From the NCBI RefSeq assembly GCF_947072515.1, contig NZ_CAMTIG010000011.1, positions 18,821 to 82,820 on the forward strand: a stretch of 64,000 nt of DNA. The letters are read 5' to 3'. The DNA is from an uncultured Clostridium sp. GTDB lineage: Bacteria; Bacillota; Clostridia; Clostridiales; Clostridiaceae. Positions within the stretch are counted from its first letter, which is position 1, and every line of letters begins with the position of its first letter. Both the position numbers and the translations under genes were made by a program. Positions 55,322 to 63,942 of this stretch are shown one piece after another. The notes beneath the pieces were generated by a model. That model searched no databases. It saw only the letters and a list, made by a program, of their open reading frames with translations, and was not told the DNA's origin.

Positions 55322-57868
55322 GTGAATTTACAAGAAATAAGAAATTTTCTTAAAGAATTATTTTTAAAGCCTTTAGATAATGGTAAGAAGCGTCATATTG
55401 TATTTTGGTATGATGAAAATGAAGATTTTATAGATGAAATAGATAGTTTTGATTTAGAGGGGATAAAGGTTATTAAATTAACTGAAAACAATGCCTTCTG
55501 GATAAAACATTATATAGAAAAAGAAGATGAAGTAAACAATATATTAATATATTCAAATATGAAAAAGCCAGATCCACAAGAAGATTGGCTTTATGATATT
55601 TTTTCTTATAGCGAAGAGTTCTCTACTGATAGAGCAACAGTTATAATGAGAGAATTAAGAGTAATGGATTCATTACTAAAGCCAGAGTTCGAAACCTATA
55701 ATATATTCTTTAAAAATAAAGAAAGAATATCAGGATTTAAAAATTTAAGTATTCAAGATTATACAAAAGAAAAAGTTCATATAGGTGTTCTTGCCGTTTT
55801 AACTAAGGTTAAAGTAATGGATATTGAAGAGATAATTAAGGCTATTATTAAAGATTATTTAGATGGAAGTAATAAGATATATGAAGATATAAAGAAATTT
55901 GGAAATGTAGATGCATTATGGGATTTACTTGAGAAGTATTTTGGGTATTCATTTGAAGAAAAAAGCATAGAGAGATTTATGGCTATGTTATTAGTAACTA
56001 ATATGAATGAAAATATTAAGTTTGAATTCCCTAAAGCGTATACAACATATATTTCTTCAAAAGTTAGGAACTGTTTAGTTTTCATAAATCATTTTATGGA
56101 TAACATTAAAGATAGTGATTATTATGATAAGATGCAAGAGTTAATTGCAAGAAAACTAAAAATAACACAGTTATTAGAAAAAAGGGATACTGATGAATTT
56201 ATAAAATGTGAAGTTTTTGAAGATGTTGATAAAATAATTTTAACTAGAATAACCAATCTCTTAAAAGATGGTGTAGAAGAATATGATAAGTATTTATCTA
56301 TTTTAGCATCAAGAAGAACATTACATTATTATAAGCAGTATAAAAGTGAATACAAGGCTATAAAATGGGCTATAAACTTATTAAATAAGAAGAAGTCATT
56401 AAATTCAATGATACAAACAGAAGGCTCATTTGATATGGTTAAGTCTTATACAAAAGATTACTACTATATAGATAAGGCATATAGAAAGTTCTATTATCAT
56501 TATGATAAGTGTCAATGGAAAGAAGAATTAACTGATTTAAGAGATACTATTGAAAATACATATAATAACTGGTATTTACAAGAGTTATCAATTAAATGGA
56601 ATGAATCAATTAGAAGTTTAAATTCTTGGAGAATAGAAGGTTTAAAACAACAAGATAAATTCTATAGAGAAAATATTAAGTATAAAGGAAAAGAGAGAAC
56701 TTTTGTAATAATATCTGATGGATTAAGATATGAAAGTGCAGAAGAGTTAAATACCTTACTTACAAATGAAAGAAAAGGTAAAACTGAATTGGATTATATG
56801 CAAGGGGTGTTACCTTCATTTACAAAGTTAGGAATGGCATCTCTTTTACCTAATAAAACTATTGAAATTAATGATAAATATGATGTTATAGTTAATGGAA
56901 TAAGTAGTAATGGAACAGATAATAGAGACTTTATTTTAAAAAGGGAAAATGAAAAATCTTTAGCAATTACTTATGATAAAGTTATGGATATGAGAGATGC
57001 TGAAATAAGGAAAGCATTTGTAGGTTTAGAAGTAGTTTATATTTATCATAATACTATAGATGCAAGGGGAGATCATGCTTCAACAGAGAGAGAAGTATTT
57101 AGTGCTACAGAAGAAGCCTTTAAAGAAATAATTGCTTTAGTAAATAAGTTAGTTAATAGAGTAAGTGCAGCAAGTATAATTATTACAGCTGATCATGGAT
57201 ATCTTTATCAAAGAAGTGCTATGGAAGAAAGTAATAAAATATCAGGTATTAAACTCGATGATGGTGAAGATAGTAGAAGATTCTTATTAACATCTAAAAA
57301 TGAAAATGTTGAAGGCACAATAACATTTAGTATGGATTATTTATTAGGAGATGATTCTAATAAATATGTTATAACTCCAAATGGTACTTCAAGGTTTAAA
57401 GTTCAAGGAGCAGGGGCGAACTTCGTTCATGGTGGAGCAATGTTACAGGAAATTATAGTACCAGTTATTAGATTTAAAAATGATAGAAGTACATCATCAG
57501 CTAATGATATAAGAAAGGTTAAAGTATCTTTAACAAGTATAAATAGAAAGGTAACTAACCCAATAACATTCTTAGAGTTCTTCCAAGATGAAAAATTACA
57601 GGATAAAGTAATTGGAAAGAAAATAAGAACTTATTTTGAGGATGAAGAAGGAAATAAGATATCAAATATTAAGACAATAATAGCAGATTCAAGATCAGAG
57701 AATCCAACTGATAGAAGTTATAGAATTGAGTTTGTATTAGAAAGTAGACCCTATGATAAAACAAAGCAATATTTCTTAGTTATGGAAGATGAAGAAGATG
57801 CGAATGGCGATTATGATAGAATACCATTTAATATTGATATAGCAATATTAAATGATTTTGGGTTTTAA
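55322..57868 (+). CDS. pglZ: BREX alkaline-phosphatase-superfamily protein PglZ (BrxZ)
   Basis: A core BREX protein of 848 residues, metal-dependent phosphatase/phosphodiesterase fold. The metal-binding Asp466 lies in VIISDGLRYESAEEL and a second metal site is ADHGYLYQR at about 623-631. The N-terminal part (KKRHIVFWYDENEDF) is a conserved PglZ feature and the C-terminus has a beta-rich domain. The start is GTG with AGAGGTGAG upstream. It follows the unknown gene by 17 bases and ends at a convergent terminator. Confidence 0.94.
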   Translation: MNLQEIRNFLKELFLKPLDNGKKRHIVFWYDENEDFIDEIDSFDLEGIKVIKLTENNAFWIKHYIEKEDEVNNILIYSNMKKPDPQEDWLYDIFSYSEEFSTDRATVIMRELRVMDSLLKPEFETYNIFFKNKERISGFKNLSIQDYTKEKVHIGVLAVLTKVKVMDIEEIIKAIIKDYLDGSNKIYEDIKKFGNVDALWDLLEKYFGYSFEEKSIERFMAMLLVTNMNENIKFEFPKAYTTYISSKVRNCLVFINHFMDNIKDSDYYDKMQELIARKLKITQLLEKRDTDEFIKCEVFEDVDKIILTRITNLLKDGVEEYDKYLSILASRRTLHYYKQYKSEYKAIKWAINLLNKKKSLNSMIQTEGSFDMVKSYTKDYYYIDKAYRKFYYHYDKCQWKEELTDLRDTIENTYNNWYLQELSIKWNESIRSLNSWRIEGLKQQDKFYRENIKYKGKERTFVIISDGLRYESAEELNTLLTNERKGKTELDYMQGVLPSFTKLGMASLLPNKTIEINDKYDVIVNGISSNGTDNRDFILKRENEKSLAITYDKVMDMRDAEIRKAFVGLEVVYIYHNTIDARGDHASTEREVFSATEEAFKEIIALVNKLVNRVSAASIIITADHGYLYQRSAMEESNKISGIKLDDGEDSRRFLLTSKNENVEGTITFSMDYLLGDDSNKYVITPNGTSRFKVQGAGANFVHGGAMLQEIIVPVIRFKNDRSTSSANDIRKVKVSLTSINRKVTNPITFLEFFQDEKLQDKVIGKKIRTYFEDEEGNKISNIKTIIADSRSENPTDRSYRIEFVLESRPYDKTKQYFLVMEDEEDANGDYDRIPFNIDIAILNDFGF

Positions 57869-57899
57869 AATTGACTAGAAAGATATTTCTAGTCAATTA
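57869..57899. terminator. Bidirectional terminator between pglZ and the CoiA-like gene
   Basis: A 13-bp perfect stem AATTGACTAGAAA / TTTCTAGTCAATT with the loop GATAT lies between the stops of the two convergent genes. T-rich flanks are short, so efficiency may be moderate. Confidence 0.75.
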
Positions 57900-58625
57900 T
57901 GAAAGATAGTCATTGAGAATTATATTTAAAATTAAACAATCAATTTTAGGATTAAGATTTAGTATTTCTATTAATTTAGTATAAGTTGTACTTAGGAAGA
58001 AAACGTCAAAATGGGGTTTGTAGTTATCTAAAAAATAAAAATCTGTATGAATTGTATCGAGAATAAGGTTTTTATTATAGTCAAGGATGTATAGAACGTC
58101 TTTAGAACCGCAAAATTCCCATAAGTCATTAGTTGTATCTGTAGTTGAAAATAGAAAAGTTCTAGAGGAAGTAGATTTTAAATTGTTTATAATTATATAA
58201 GTAAAGGAAGATAAAGGTATATCTTTGTAATGGAAAACTTTCTCATCTATAGATGAAAGTGCTTTAAGAAATTCAGATACTGTAATATTAATATTTAAAG
58301 TGTTTGTTATATAGTTATAAATTACGTTAGAGTAAAGTAGTAATGATACTTTAAGGTTTTCAACTTCTAGGGAAGTTGGAGCAATATAAATATTTGAAAA
58401 CCTATCGGTGTAATTTACACTTGAGCAAGATTCATTTTTATAATGTGAGAAGTGGGTTCTACGGATTGGACTATTTTCACATTTAATATATACAGGCTTA
58501 TGACAAAAAGGACAATAAGGATTAAAATTTACTCCGTTTTTCTTTAAAACTAGGTACTGATCTATAAAGTATATATTACTTTTATTGTCAATACAGGTAG
58601 AATGAAGTTTTTTTGGATTAAACAT
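57897..58625 (-). CDS. CoiA-like zinc-finger protein inserted antisense in BREX
   Basis: A 242-residue protein with an N-terminal zinc-binding module of CoiA type: CPFCHKPVYIK, then HFSHYKNESC (C-x2-C and H-x2-H with a further Cys). In CoiA and relatives this recognises or binds DNA or its base modifications and precedes a nuclease domain. The remaining 180 residues are strand/helix mixed, without a recognisable nuclease motif. It is the only minus-strand gene within the BREX block and is convergent with pglZ and divergent from brxL. It could add a target-sensing function to BREX or be an unrelated passenger. Confidence 0.7.
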   Translation of the reverse strand: MFNPKKLHSTCIDNKSNIYFIDQYLVLKKNGVNFNPYCPFCHKPVYIKCENSPIRRTHFSHYKNESCSSVNYTDRFSNIYIAPTSLEVENLKVSLLLYSNVIYNYITNTLNINITVSEFLKALSSIDEKVFHYKDIPLSSFTYIIINNLKSTSSRTFLFSTTDTTNDLWEFCGSKDVLYILDYNKNLILDTIHTDFYFLDNYKPHFDVFFLSTTYTKLIEILNLNPKIDCLILNIILNDYLS

Positions 58626-58728
58626 TAGATTTACTCCTATACAGTTATATAATATATATTATTCAATTTATACTATAAAAATACGTATATAGATTAAAAT
58701 GATTTTTATGGGGAAGGGATTATTTTTT

Positions 58729-60756
58729 ATGGATGAATTAAGTGTGAAAATTAATCAGCATTTTGCTGGGAAGGTTGTTAGAAAAGATTTAACACAAAAA
58801 TTAAAACAAGGTGCCAATGTGCCTATATATGTACTTGAATATTTACTTGGAATGTATTGTGCTACTGATGATGAAGATAGTATTAATGCAGGAGTAGAAA
58901 GAGTTAAAAATATATTAGCAGAAAATTTTGTAAGACCGGATGAAGCCGAAAAAATTAAATCTAAGATTAGAGAAATGAGTAGATATACAGTTATCGATAA
59001 GCTTACTGTTAAGCTTAATCAAAAGAGAGATATATATGAAGCAGAGTTTTCTAATTTAGGGCTTAAAAACGTTGAGATAGACTCAAAATATGTTAAGGAG
59101 TTTGATAAGCTTCTTGGTGGTGGAATTTGGTGTATTGTTAAGATGAAATACTATTTTGAGGAAGGAGTTACAGACCCAAATCCTTTTATTATAGAAGCAG
59201 TAACGCCAATTCAAATGCCTAATATGGATATGGATGAACTCATAGAAGGGAGAAAAGCTTTTACTAAGGAAGAATGGATTGATATTCTTATTAGAAGTAT
59301 AGGAATGGAGCCAACACAGCTTGAGGATAAAGTTAAGTGGCATATGCTTCTTAGAATGGTTCCTTTATGTGAAAATAACTATAATATGTGTGAGCTTGGA
59401 CCAAGAGGGACCGGTAAGTCACATTTATACAAAGAAATTTCACCAAATTCAATTCTTGTTTCAGGTGGACAAACAACGGTAGCTAATTTATTTTATAATA
59501 TGTCTAAACGACAAGTTGGACTTGTTGGAATGTGGGATACAGTAGCCTTTGATGAAGTTGCAGGCATAACATTTAAAGATAAAGATGGAATACAAATAAT
59601 GAAAGATTATATGGCATCAGGCTCTTTTGCTAGAGGAAAAGAGGAGAAGGCAGCTAGTGCGTCCATGGTATTTGTAGGTAATATAAATCAAAGTGTGGAT
59701 GTTCTTTTAAAAACATCCCATTTATTTGATCCATTCCCAGAGGCTATGGCTTATGATTCGGCCTTCTTTGATAGAATGCATTTTTATTTACCGGGATGGG
59801 AAATTCCTAAGATGAGACCAGAGTTTATAACAGATAACTTTGGGCTTATTACAGATTATCTTGCAGAGTATCTTAGAACTATGAGGAAGAAAACTTTTGG
59901 TGATGTTATAGATAAGTATTTCAGATTTGGAAGTAATCTTAATCAAAGAGATGTTATAGCAGTAAGAAAGACAGTTTCAGGACTTGTAAAGCTTATATAT
60001 CCTCATGGAGAATATGAAAAAGAAGATATAGCAGAAATTTTAAAGTATGCTTTAGTAGGTAGAAGAAGGGTTAAGGAGCAGTTGAAAAAAATAGGTGGAA
60101 TGGAATTCTATGATGTTCACTTCTCTTATATAGATACAGAAACTATGGAAGAAGAGTTTATATCAATTCCAGAGCAAGGTTCAGGCTCATTAATTCCAGA
60201 AGGGATGTCAAAGCCGGGTCATGTTTATACAGTTGGAATGGGATATGACATGATAGGAGTTTATAAATTAGAAGTTGAAGTTGTTGGAGGAACGGGTAAG
60301 TTTGAGAAAACTGGTATTGGATATGATAGAGAGGCTAAGGAAAGTATAGAGACAGCATTTAGATACTTTAAGGCTAATAGCAGAAATATTAGTGCTTCAA
60401 TATCAACAACTAACAAAGACTACTTAATGCATATACAGGATGTTAATGGAGTAGGAATGACATCTAGTCTATCACTAGCAGCAATAATAGCAATGTGTTC
60501 AGGGGCATTAAACAAACCAGTACAAAGTCAGTTGGCTGTATTAGGTTCTGTAAGTATAGGTGGAACAATTAATAAGGTAGAAGATTTAGCAAATACACTT
60601 CAAGTATGTTTTGATGCAGGAGCAAAGAAAGTATTACTTCCAATGATAAATGCAGGTGATATACCGATGGTTCCGCCAGAGCTTTTTGCAAAGTTTCAAA
60701 TTATGTTCTATAACAGCACAGAGGATGCTGTATTTAAAGCATTAGGAGTTCAATGA
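58729..60756 (+). CDS. brxL: BREX Lon-like AAA+ protein BrxL
   Basis: The last core gene of type I BREX. The 675-residue protein has an N-terminal DNA-binding part (HFAGKVVRKDLTQKLKQGAN is a hallmark start), an AAA+ core with Walker A GPRGTGKS (about 224-231) and Walker B TVAFDEVAG (Asp275, Glu276), and a Lon-protease-like C-terminal domain (GVGMTSSLSLAAI from about 573). The ATG at 58729 with GGGAAGGGA is chosen over an ATG ten codons earlier. A spacer of about 100 bases separates it from the divergent CoiA-like gene, so it probably has its own promoter. Confidence 0.95.
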   Translation: MDELSVKINQHFAGKVVRKDLTQKLKQGANVPIYVLEYLLGMYCATDDEDSINAGVERVKNILAENFVRPDEAEKIKSKIREMSRYTVIDKLTVKLNQKRDIYEAEFSNLGLKNVEIDSKYVKEFDKLLGGGIWCIVKMKYYFEEGVTDPNPFIIEAVTPIQMPNMDMDELIEGRKAFTKEEWIDILIRSIGMEPTQLEDKVKWHMLLRMVPLCENNYNMCELGPRGTGKSHLYKEISPNSILVSGGQTTVANLFYNMSKRQVGLVGMWDTVAFDEVAGITFKDKDGIQIMKDYMASGSFARGKEEKAASASMVFVGNINQSVDVLLKTSHLFDPFPEAMAYDSAFFDRMHFYLPGWEIPKMRPEFITDNFGLITDYLAEYLRTMRKKTFGDVIDKYFRFGSNLNQRDVIAVRKTVSGLVKLIYPHGEYEKEDIAEILKYALVGRRRVKEQLKKIGGMEFYDVHFSYIDTETMEEEFISIPEQGSGSLIPEGMSKPGHVYTVGMGYDMIGVYKLEVEVVGGTGKFEKTGIGYDREAKESIETAFRYFKANSRNISASISTTNKDYLMHIQDVNGVGMTSSLSLAAIIAMCSGALNKPVQSQLAVLGSVSIGGTINKVEDLANTLQVCFDAGAKKVLLPMINAGDIPMVPPELFAKFQIMFYNSTEDAVFKALGVQ

Positions 60757-60794
60757 TTAATGAATTGATACTTAAGTGATGTAATAAAAAAATA

Positions 60795-60834
60795 TAAAAG
60801 AATCTATGAATTTAATTTATAGATTTTTTTGTAT
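60795..60834 (+). terminator. Intrinsic terminator of brxL
   Basis: AAAGAATCTATGAA pairs with TTATAGATTTTTT around TTTAAT, then GTAT follows. It ends the BREX transcript. Confidence 0.82.
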
Positions 60835-60856
60835 ATCAAATTAACCATTTCATATA

Positions 60857-60886
60857 TAAAAAGAGATGATTAAAATCATCTCTTAA
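60857..60886 (-). terminator. Intrinsic terminator of the helicase gene
   Basis: AGAGATGATT (60862-60871) and AATCATCTCT (60874-60883) form a perfect stem. On the minus strand it is followed by a TTTTTATATA flank. Confidence 0.8.
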
Positions 60887-60896
60887 TAGTATATAC

Positions 60897-63491
60897 TTAT
60901 ATTCTATCTATAAATTTATCTGATATCAGTTTTATAAATCTACTTAAAGCTGTAGAATATCCATATTGATTTGTTTTTGATGAAGTTATATATAATTTCT
61001 TTTTAGCTCTGGTAATTGCAACATAAAAAGTTCTTTTTTCTTCTTCAAATTTATTGTTCTTTACAGCTTGAAATGAGGGGAATACATTTTCTTGTGCACC
61101 AGATAAAAAGACATAATCGAACTCTAATCCTTTAGCTTGATGAGCTGTTATTATAGGGATTCTTGGTCTTCCAATTCTTTTAATCATCAATTCTTCTAAT
61201 TCACCATTTGATAATCCTGTCATTTTAATTACATCTAGTAAAGAATCGCGATTGCTTTTTTCTAGAATATCCATATCTTCTATTAATCTATAGAAATCTC
61301 TTAATCTTGAGATTTTATCAGCACCAGTTTCATCTTTATAAATTTCTTTTAAACCAACTATATTCATTACATATACTATAATTTCATGAGCTCTTTTATT
61401 TTCAGAAGTTATAAATAAATTGTGTAAAATTTCTCTTATTTTTTCAAAACTTTTTAGGTGTATTCCCATTAATGCTATACGCTCTAATGAAGTTGGCCTT
61501 AAATATTCATTTATAGCATGTTTTAATAATTGACCTGTTGCTAAAATATCATCCATTGCATTATGAGTTGGCTTGTTTTCTGTATCAAAAATATTGCTAA
61601 GAGTTTCTAATTTGTGATTAGCTGCATTAGGATAGAACCTTCTAAATATATCTAAAGTGTCAAATATACCTTTAAAATTAGGCTTACTTAATTTCAATCG
61701 CTCTAGTTCACTAGCTAATATATTTATATCATATTGAACGTTATGTCCTACAATTACAGTATTTTCGCTGAATTTTAAGAAATCTAGCAATACAATTTCT
61801 TTTTCCTCACCATGTTCTGAAAGAAAATCATCTGAAAAACCATGTACTAATTCTGATTTTTTTACTGACTTTTTATTTTTAAGAAATCTTTCAAATGTAT
61901 CTATTACTTTACCGTCGTTATTAAGTTTTATTGCTGCTATTTGTATAATTTCATCTTCAGTAACATCGATTCCAGTACTTTCAACATCAAAAATTACAAC
62001 ATTATTTTCTTCAAATTCTTCAATTAAGAGTCCATATTTTTCACCATATTTTACTGAGTTATTATCAATGTAATCTGCTAATGTAATTCCAACTTGTTTG
62101 TATTCATTAGAATCTATATTATCTAAAGTTTTTTTACCAATACCAACAGGTAATCTTTTTAAAATTCGATTTAGACTTAAGGAGTCATTTCTATTAGCTA
62201 TTAATTTTAAAAAGGCTATCATATCTTTAATTTCTTGTCTTCTGAAAAATTTATATTGATCTACTAAAACAAAATCATATTGTTTCCTTCTTAAATTTGA
62301 TAAGTTAGCACTTAGTAGAGTATTATACTTATTATCTCTAGTTATAATACAAGTCCTAGGAAGTTTACTGCCGTCATAGACTAATTTATCTACTTCTGAT
62401 ACTATAAACTGTGCTTCTTCATTAATATTCCTTTTAATAGCTAATGAGATTTTTTCACCCTCATTACTAGTTTCTGAGGTTATTTCATCTTTATAAGTTT
62501 CACTAACTTTAGTTGGAAAAGCATTTTCAAGAAAATCTACCGAAGCATTAGTTAAAATTTGAGTAGCTCTATAATTTTTATCAAATACTACTTCTACAGG
62601 TTTATATTTTTTTCGAAATGTTTCAAATATAAATTCTGGTTCTGACCCTCGCCACTCGTAGATCGTCTGGAATATATCACCGCAAAGTAATATATTATTG
62701 TCTTTAAATAATTTTTCGACTATGGAATACTCTAATTTGCTAGTATCTTGCATTTCATCTATATTTATAAATTTATATCTCTTATTTAATGATTCAACTA
62801 CTGCTATATCATTAAATAAGAGTTGTGCATTACTTATTAAATCATTAAAATCTAATCCATGATTTATATTTAATAAGGTACTATATGTTTTAATTAAATC
62901 TGCACCATGGTCTCTAAAATACTCTTTCATTTCAATATTAAGCTCATATTTTCCATTTACTTTTTGTCTACATACGTCATTAATGGCATCTTCATTTTTT
63001 ATAAATATATTTTGAATAGCTTTTTTAAAATCAGTATTATTGCTAGAAGTATATATATTCGACTTGGCTATTTCTCTCTTTATTAAATCAATGAAATCTT
63101 TTAATCCTTTAACTGGATAATTAAAGTAGTTACAAGTTCCTAATAATTCTTTACAATCTTCCTCATCAAAAATTAAGAAATCTGTGAATATATCTGTTTT
63201 TTTCTTAGCTTGTTGCTTTATAATATCAAAGCAAAAACTATGAAATGTTTTAATTGTAATATCCTTAGCTTCCGTTCCAACTATGGTTTCTATTCTTTCT
63301 TTCATTTCTTTGCAAGCTTTATTTGTAAAAGTAATACAAAGTATCTCTTGGGGAGTTGCTTTTTTCTCACTTAAAATCTTTGCTATTCTTTTGGCTAAAG
63401 TATCTGTTTTTCCTGTTCCGGCGGATGCTAACAAAAGAATGTTGTTAGCATGCTCATTTACAATAAAATTTTGTTTTGTATTTAATTCCAT
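60897..63491 (-). CDS. UvrD-family helicase with inserted DEDDh exonuclease domain
   Basis: An 864-residue superfamily 1 helicase. Gln7 is the Q motif and LASAGTGKT (about 21-29) Walker A. NIDEMQDTSKLEY is Walker B, and AHQAKGLEFDYVFL (about 780) and YVAITRAKKKLYI (about 825) are motifs V and VI. Between them, residues about 490-665 are a DnaQ-type exonuclease: FDVESTG, GHNVQYDI and HNAMDDI supply the Asp/Glu/Asp/His/Asp set. It should unwind and degrade DNA. AGGAGGTATC precedes the ATG. It is the last gene of the element, on the minus strand, with its own terminator. Confidence 0.9.
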   Translation of the reverse strand: MELNTKQNFIVNEHANNILLLASAGTGKTDTLAKRIAKILSEKKATPQEILCITFTNKACKEMKERIETIVGTEAKDITIKTFHSFCFDIIKQQAKKKTDIFTDFLIFDEEDCKELLGTCNYFNYPVKGLKDFIDLIKREIAKSNIYTSSNNTDFKKAIQNIFIKNEDAINDVCRQKVNGKYELNIEMKEYFRDHGADLIKTYSTLLNINHGLDFNDLISNAQLLFNDIAVVESLNKRYKFINIDEMQDTSKLEYSIVEKLFKDNNILLCGDIFQTIYEWRGSEPEFIFETFRKKYKPVEVVFDKNYRATQILTNASVDFLENAFPTKVSETYKDEITSETSNEGEKISLAIKRNINEEAQFIVSEVDKLVYDGSKLPRTCIITRDNKYNTLLSANLSNLRRKQYDFVLVDQYKFFRRQEIKDMIAFLKLIANRNDSLSLNRILKRLPVGIGKKTLDNIDSNEYKQVGITLADYIDNNSVKYGEKYGLLIEEFEENNVVIFDVESTGIDVTEDEIIQIAAIKLNNDGKVIDTFERFLKNKKSVKKSELVHGFSDDFLSEHGEEKEIVLLDFLKFSENTVIVGHNVQYDINILASELERLKLSKPNFKGIFDTLDIFRRFYPNAANHKLETLSNIFDTENKPTHNAMDDILATGQLLKHAINEYLRPTSLERIALMGIHLKSFEKIREILHNLFITSENKRAHEIIVYVMNIVGLKEIYKDETGADKISRLRDFYRLIEDMDILEKSNRDSLLDVIKMTGLSNGELEELMIKRIGRPRIPIITAHQAKGLEFDYVFLSGAQENVFPSFQAVKNNKFEEEKRTFYVAITRAKKKLYITSSKTNQYGYSTALSRFIKLISDKFIDRI

Positions 63492-63799
63492 TACTGATAC
63501 CTCCTAAGTATTTAATATCTTGTTGCTACTTAAAATATAAGTCTATTATTAGTATTATCGACTATAGTATCCAATTTTAAATAGAAATGTATTTTAAAAT
63601 TTTCATATTTAAAGAAAGATATTAATTAAGTCTTCAAATTATATTTTATTATGCTTTTGAATATATTATCACATAATAATATGATTATACATTTTTAGAT
63701 AATAATTCTACTTTGCTGAAAGTTTTATATTAATAGTTGAATGTAGTTTTTATTAAAAAGTATTATTTTGTGATTAATCTTAGAGTTTAATAATATAAA

Positions 63800-63838
63800 A
63801 AAATTAGTCTGGTTTTTAAAATATCAGACTAATTTTTT
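63800..63838. terminator. Orphan bidirectional terminator near the right end
   Basis: A 12-bp perfect stem AAAATTAGTCTG / CAGACTAATTTT with A-runs before and T-runs after lies between the divergent start of the helicase and the element end. It could insulate the element from transcription coming from the host gene, or end a small RNA. Confidence 0.6.
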
Positions 63839-63853
63839 GTGACTTTAGAGGTA

Positions 63854-63930
63854 CACTATATAATGAATCTTATAAAAATAGATAAATAGATAACTACGAT
63901 ATAGTAAATAATATATAGTGAAAAGAAAAG
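63854..63930. repeat. Right-end repeat block of the element
   Basis: CACTATATAAT, ACGATATAG and TATAGTGAAAAGAAAAG match the left-end block (36074-36130) with one added A, same orientation, but in altered order: the CACTATA element precedes the other two here and follows them on the left. Confidence 0.7.
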
Positions 63931-63942
63931 GTTAATATAAGT

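Larger units (their letters stand above)
63492..63942. other. Right-end noncoding region of the element
   Basis: This 451-base AT-rich stretch has no supported gene. It holds a strong hairpin AAAATTAGTCTG / CAGACTAATTTT (63800-63836) with T-runs outward on both sides, and the right-end repeats CACTATATAAT (63854-63864), ACGATATAG (63896-63904) and TATAGTGAAAAGAAAAG (63914-63930). The hairpin has no adjacent gene end to serve. Confidence 0.65.

Noticed and set aside
45548-60756. DISARM, Pgl or type II BREX as the defence system
   Set aside because: The set BrxA, BrxB, BrxC, PglX, PglZ, BrxL in this order is type I BREX. There is no PglW kinase or DrmA-type helicase.
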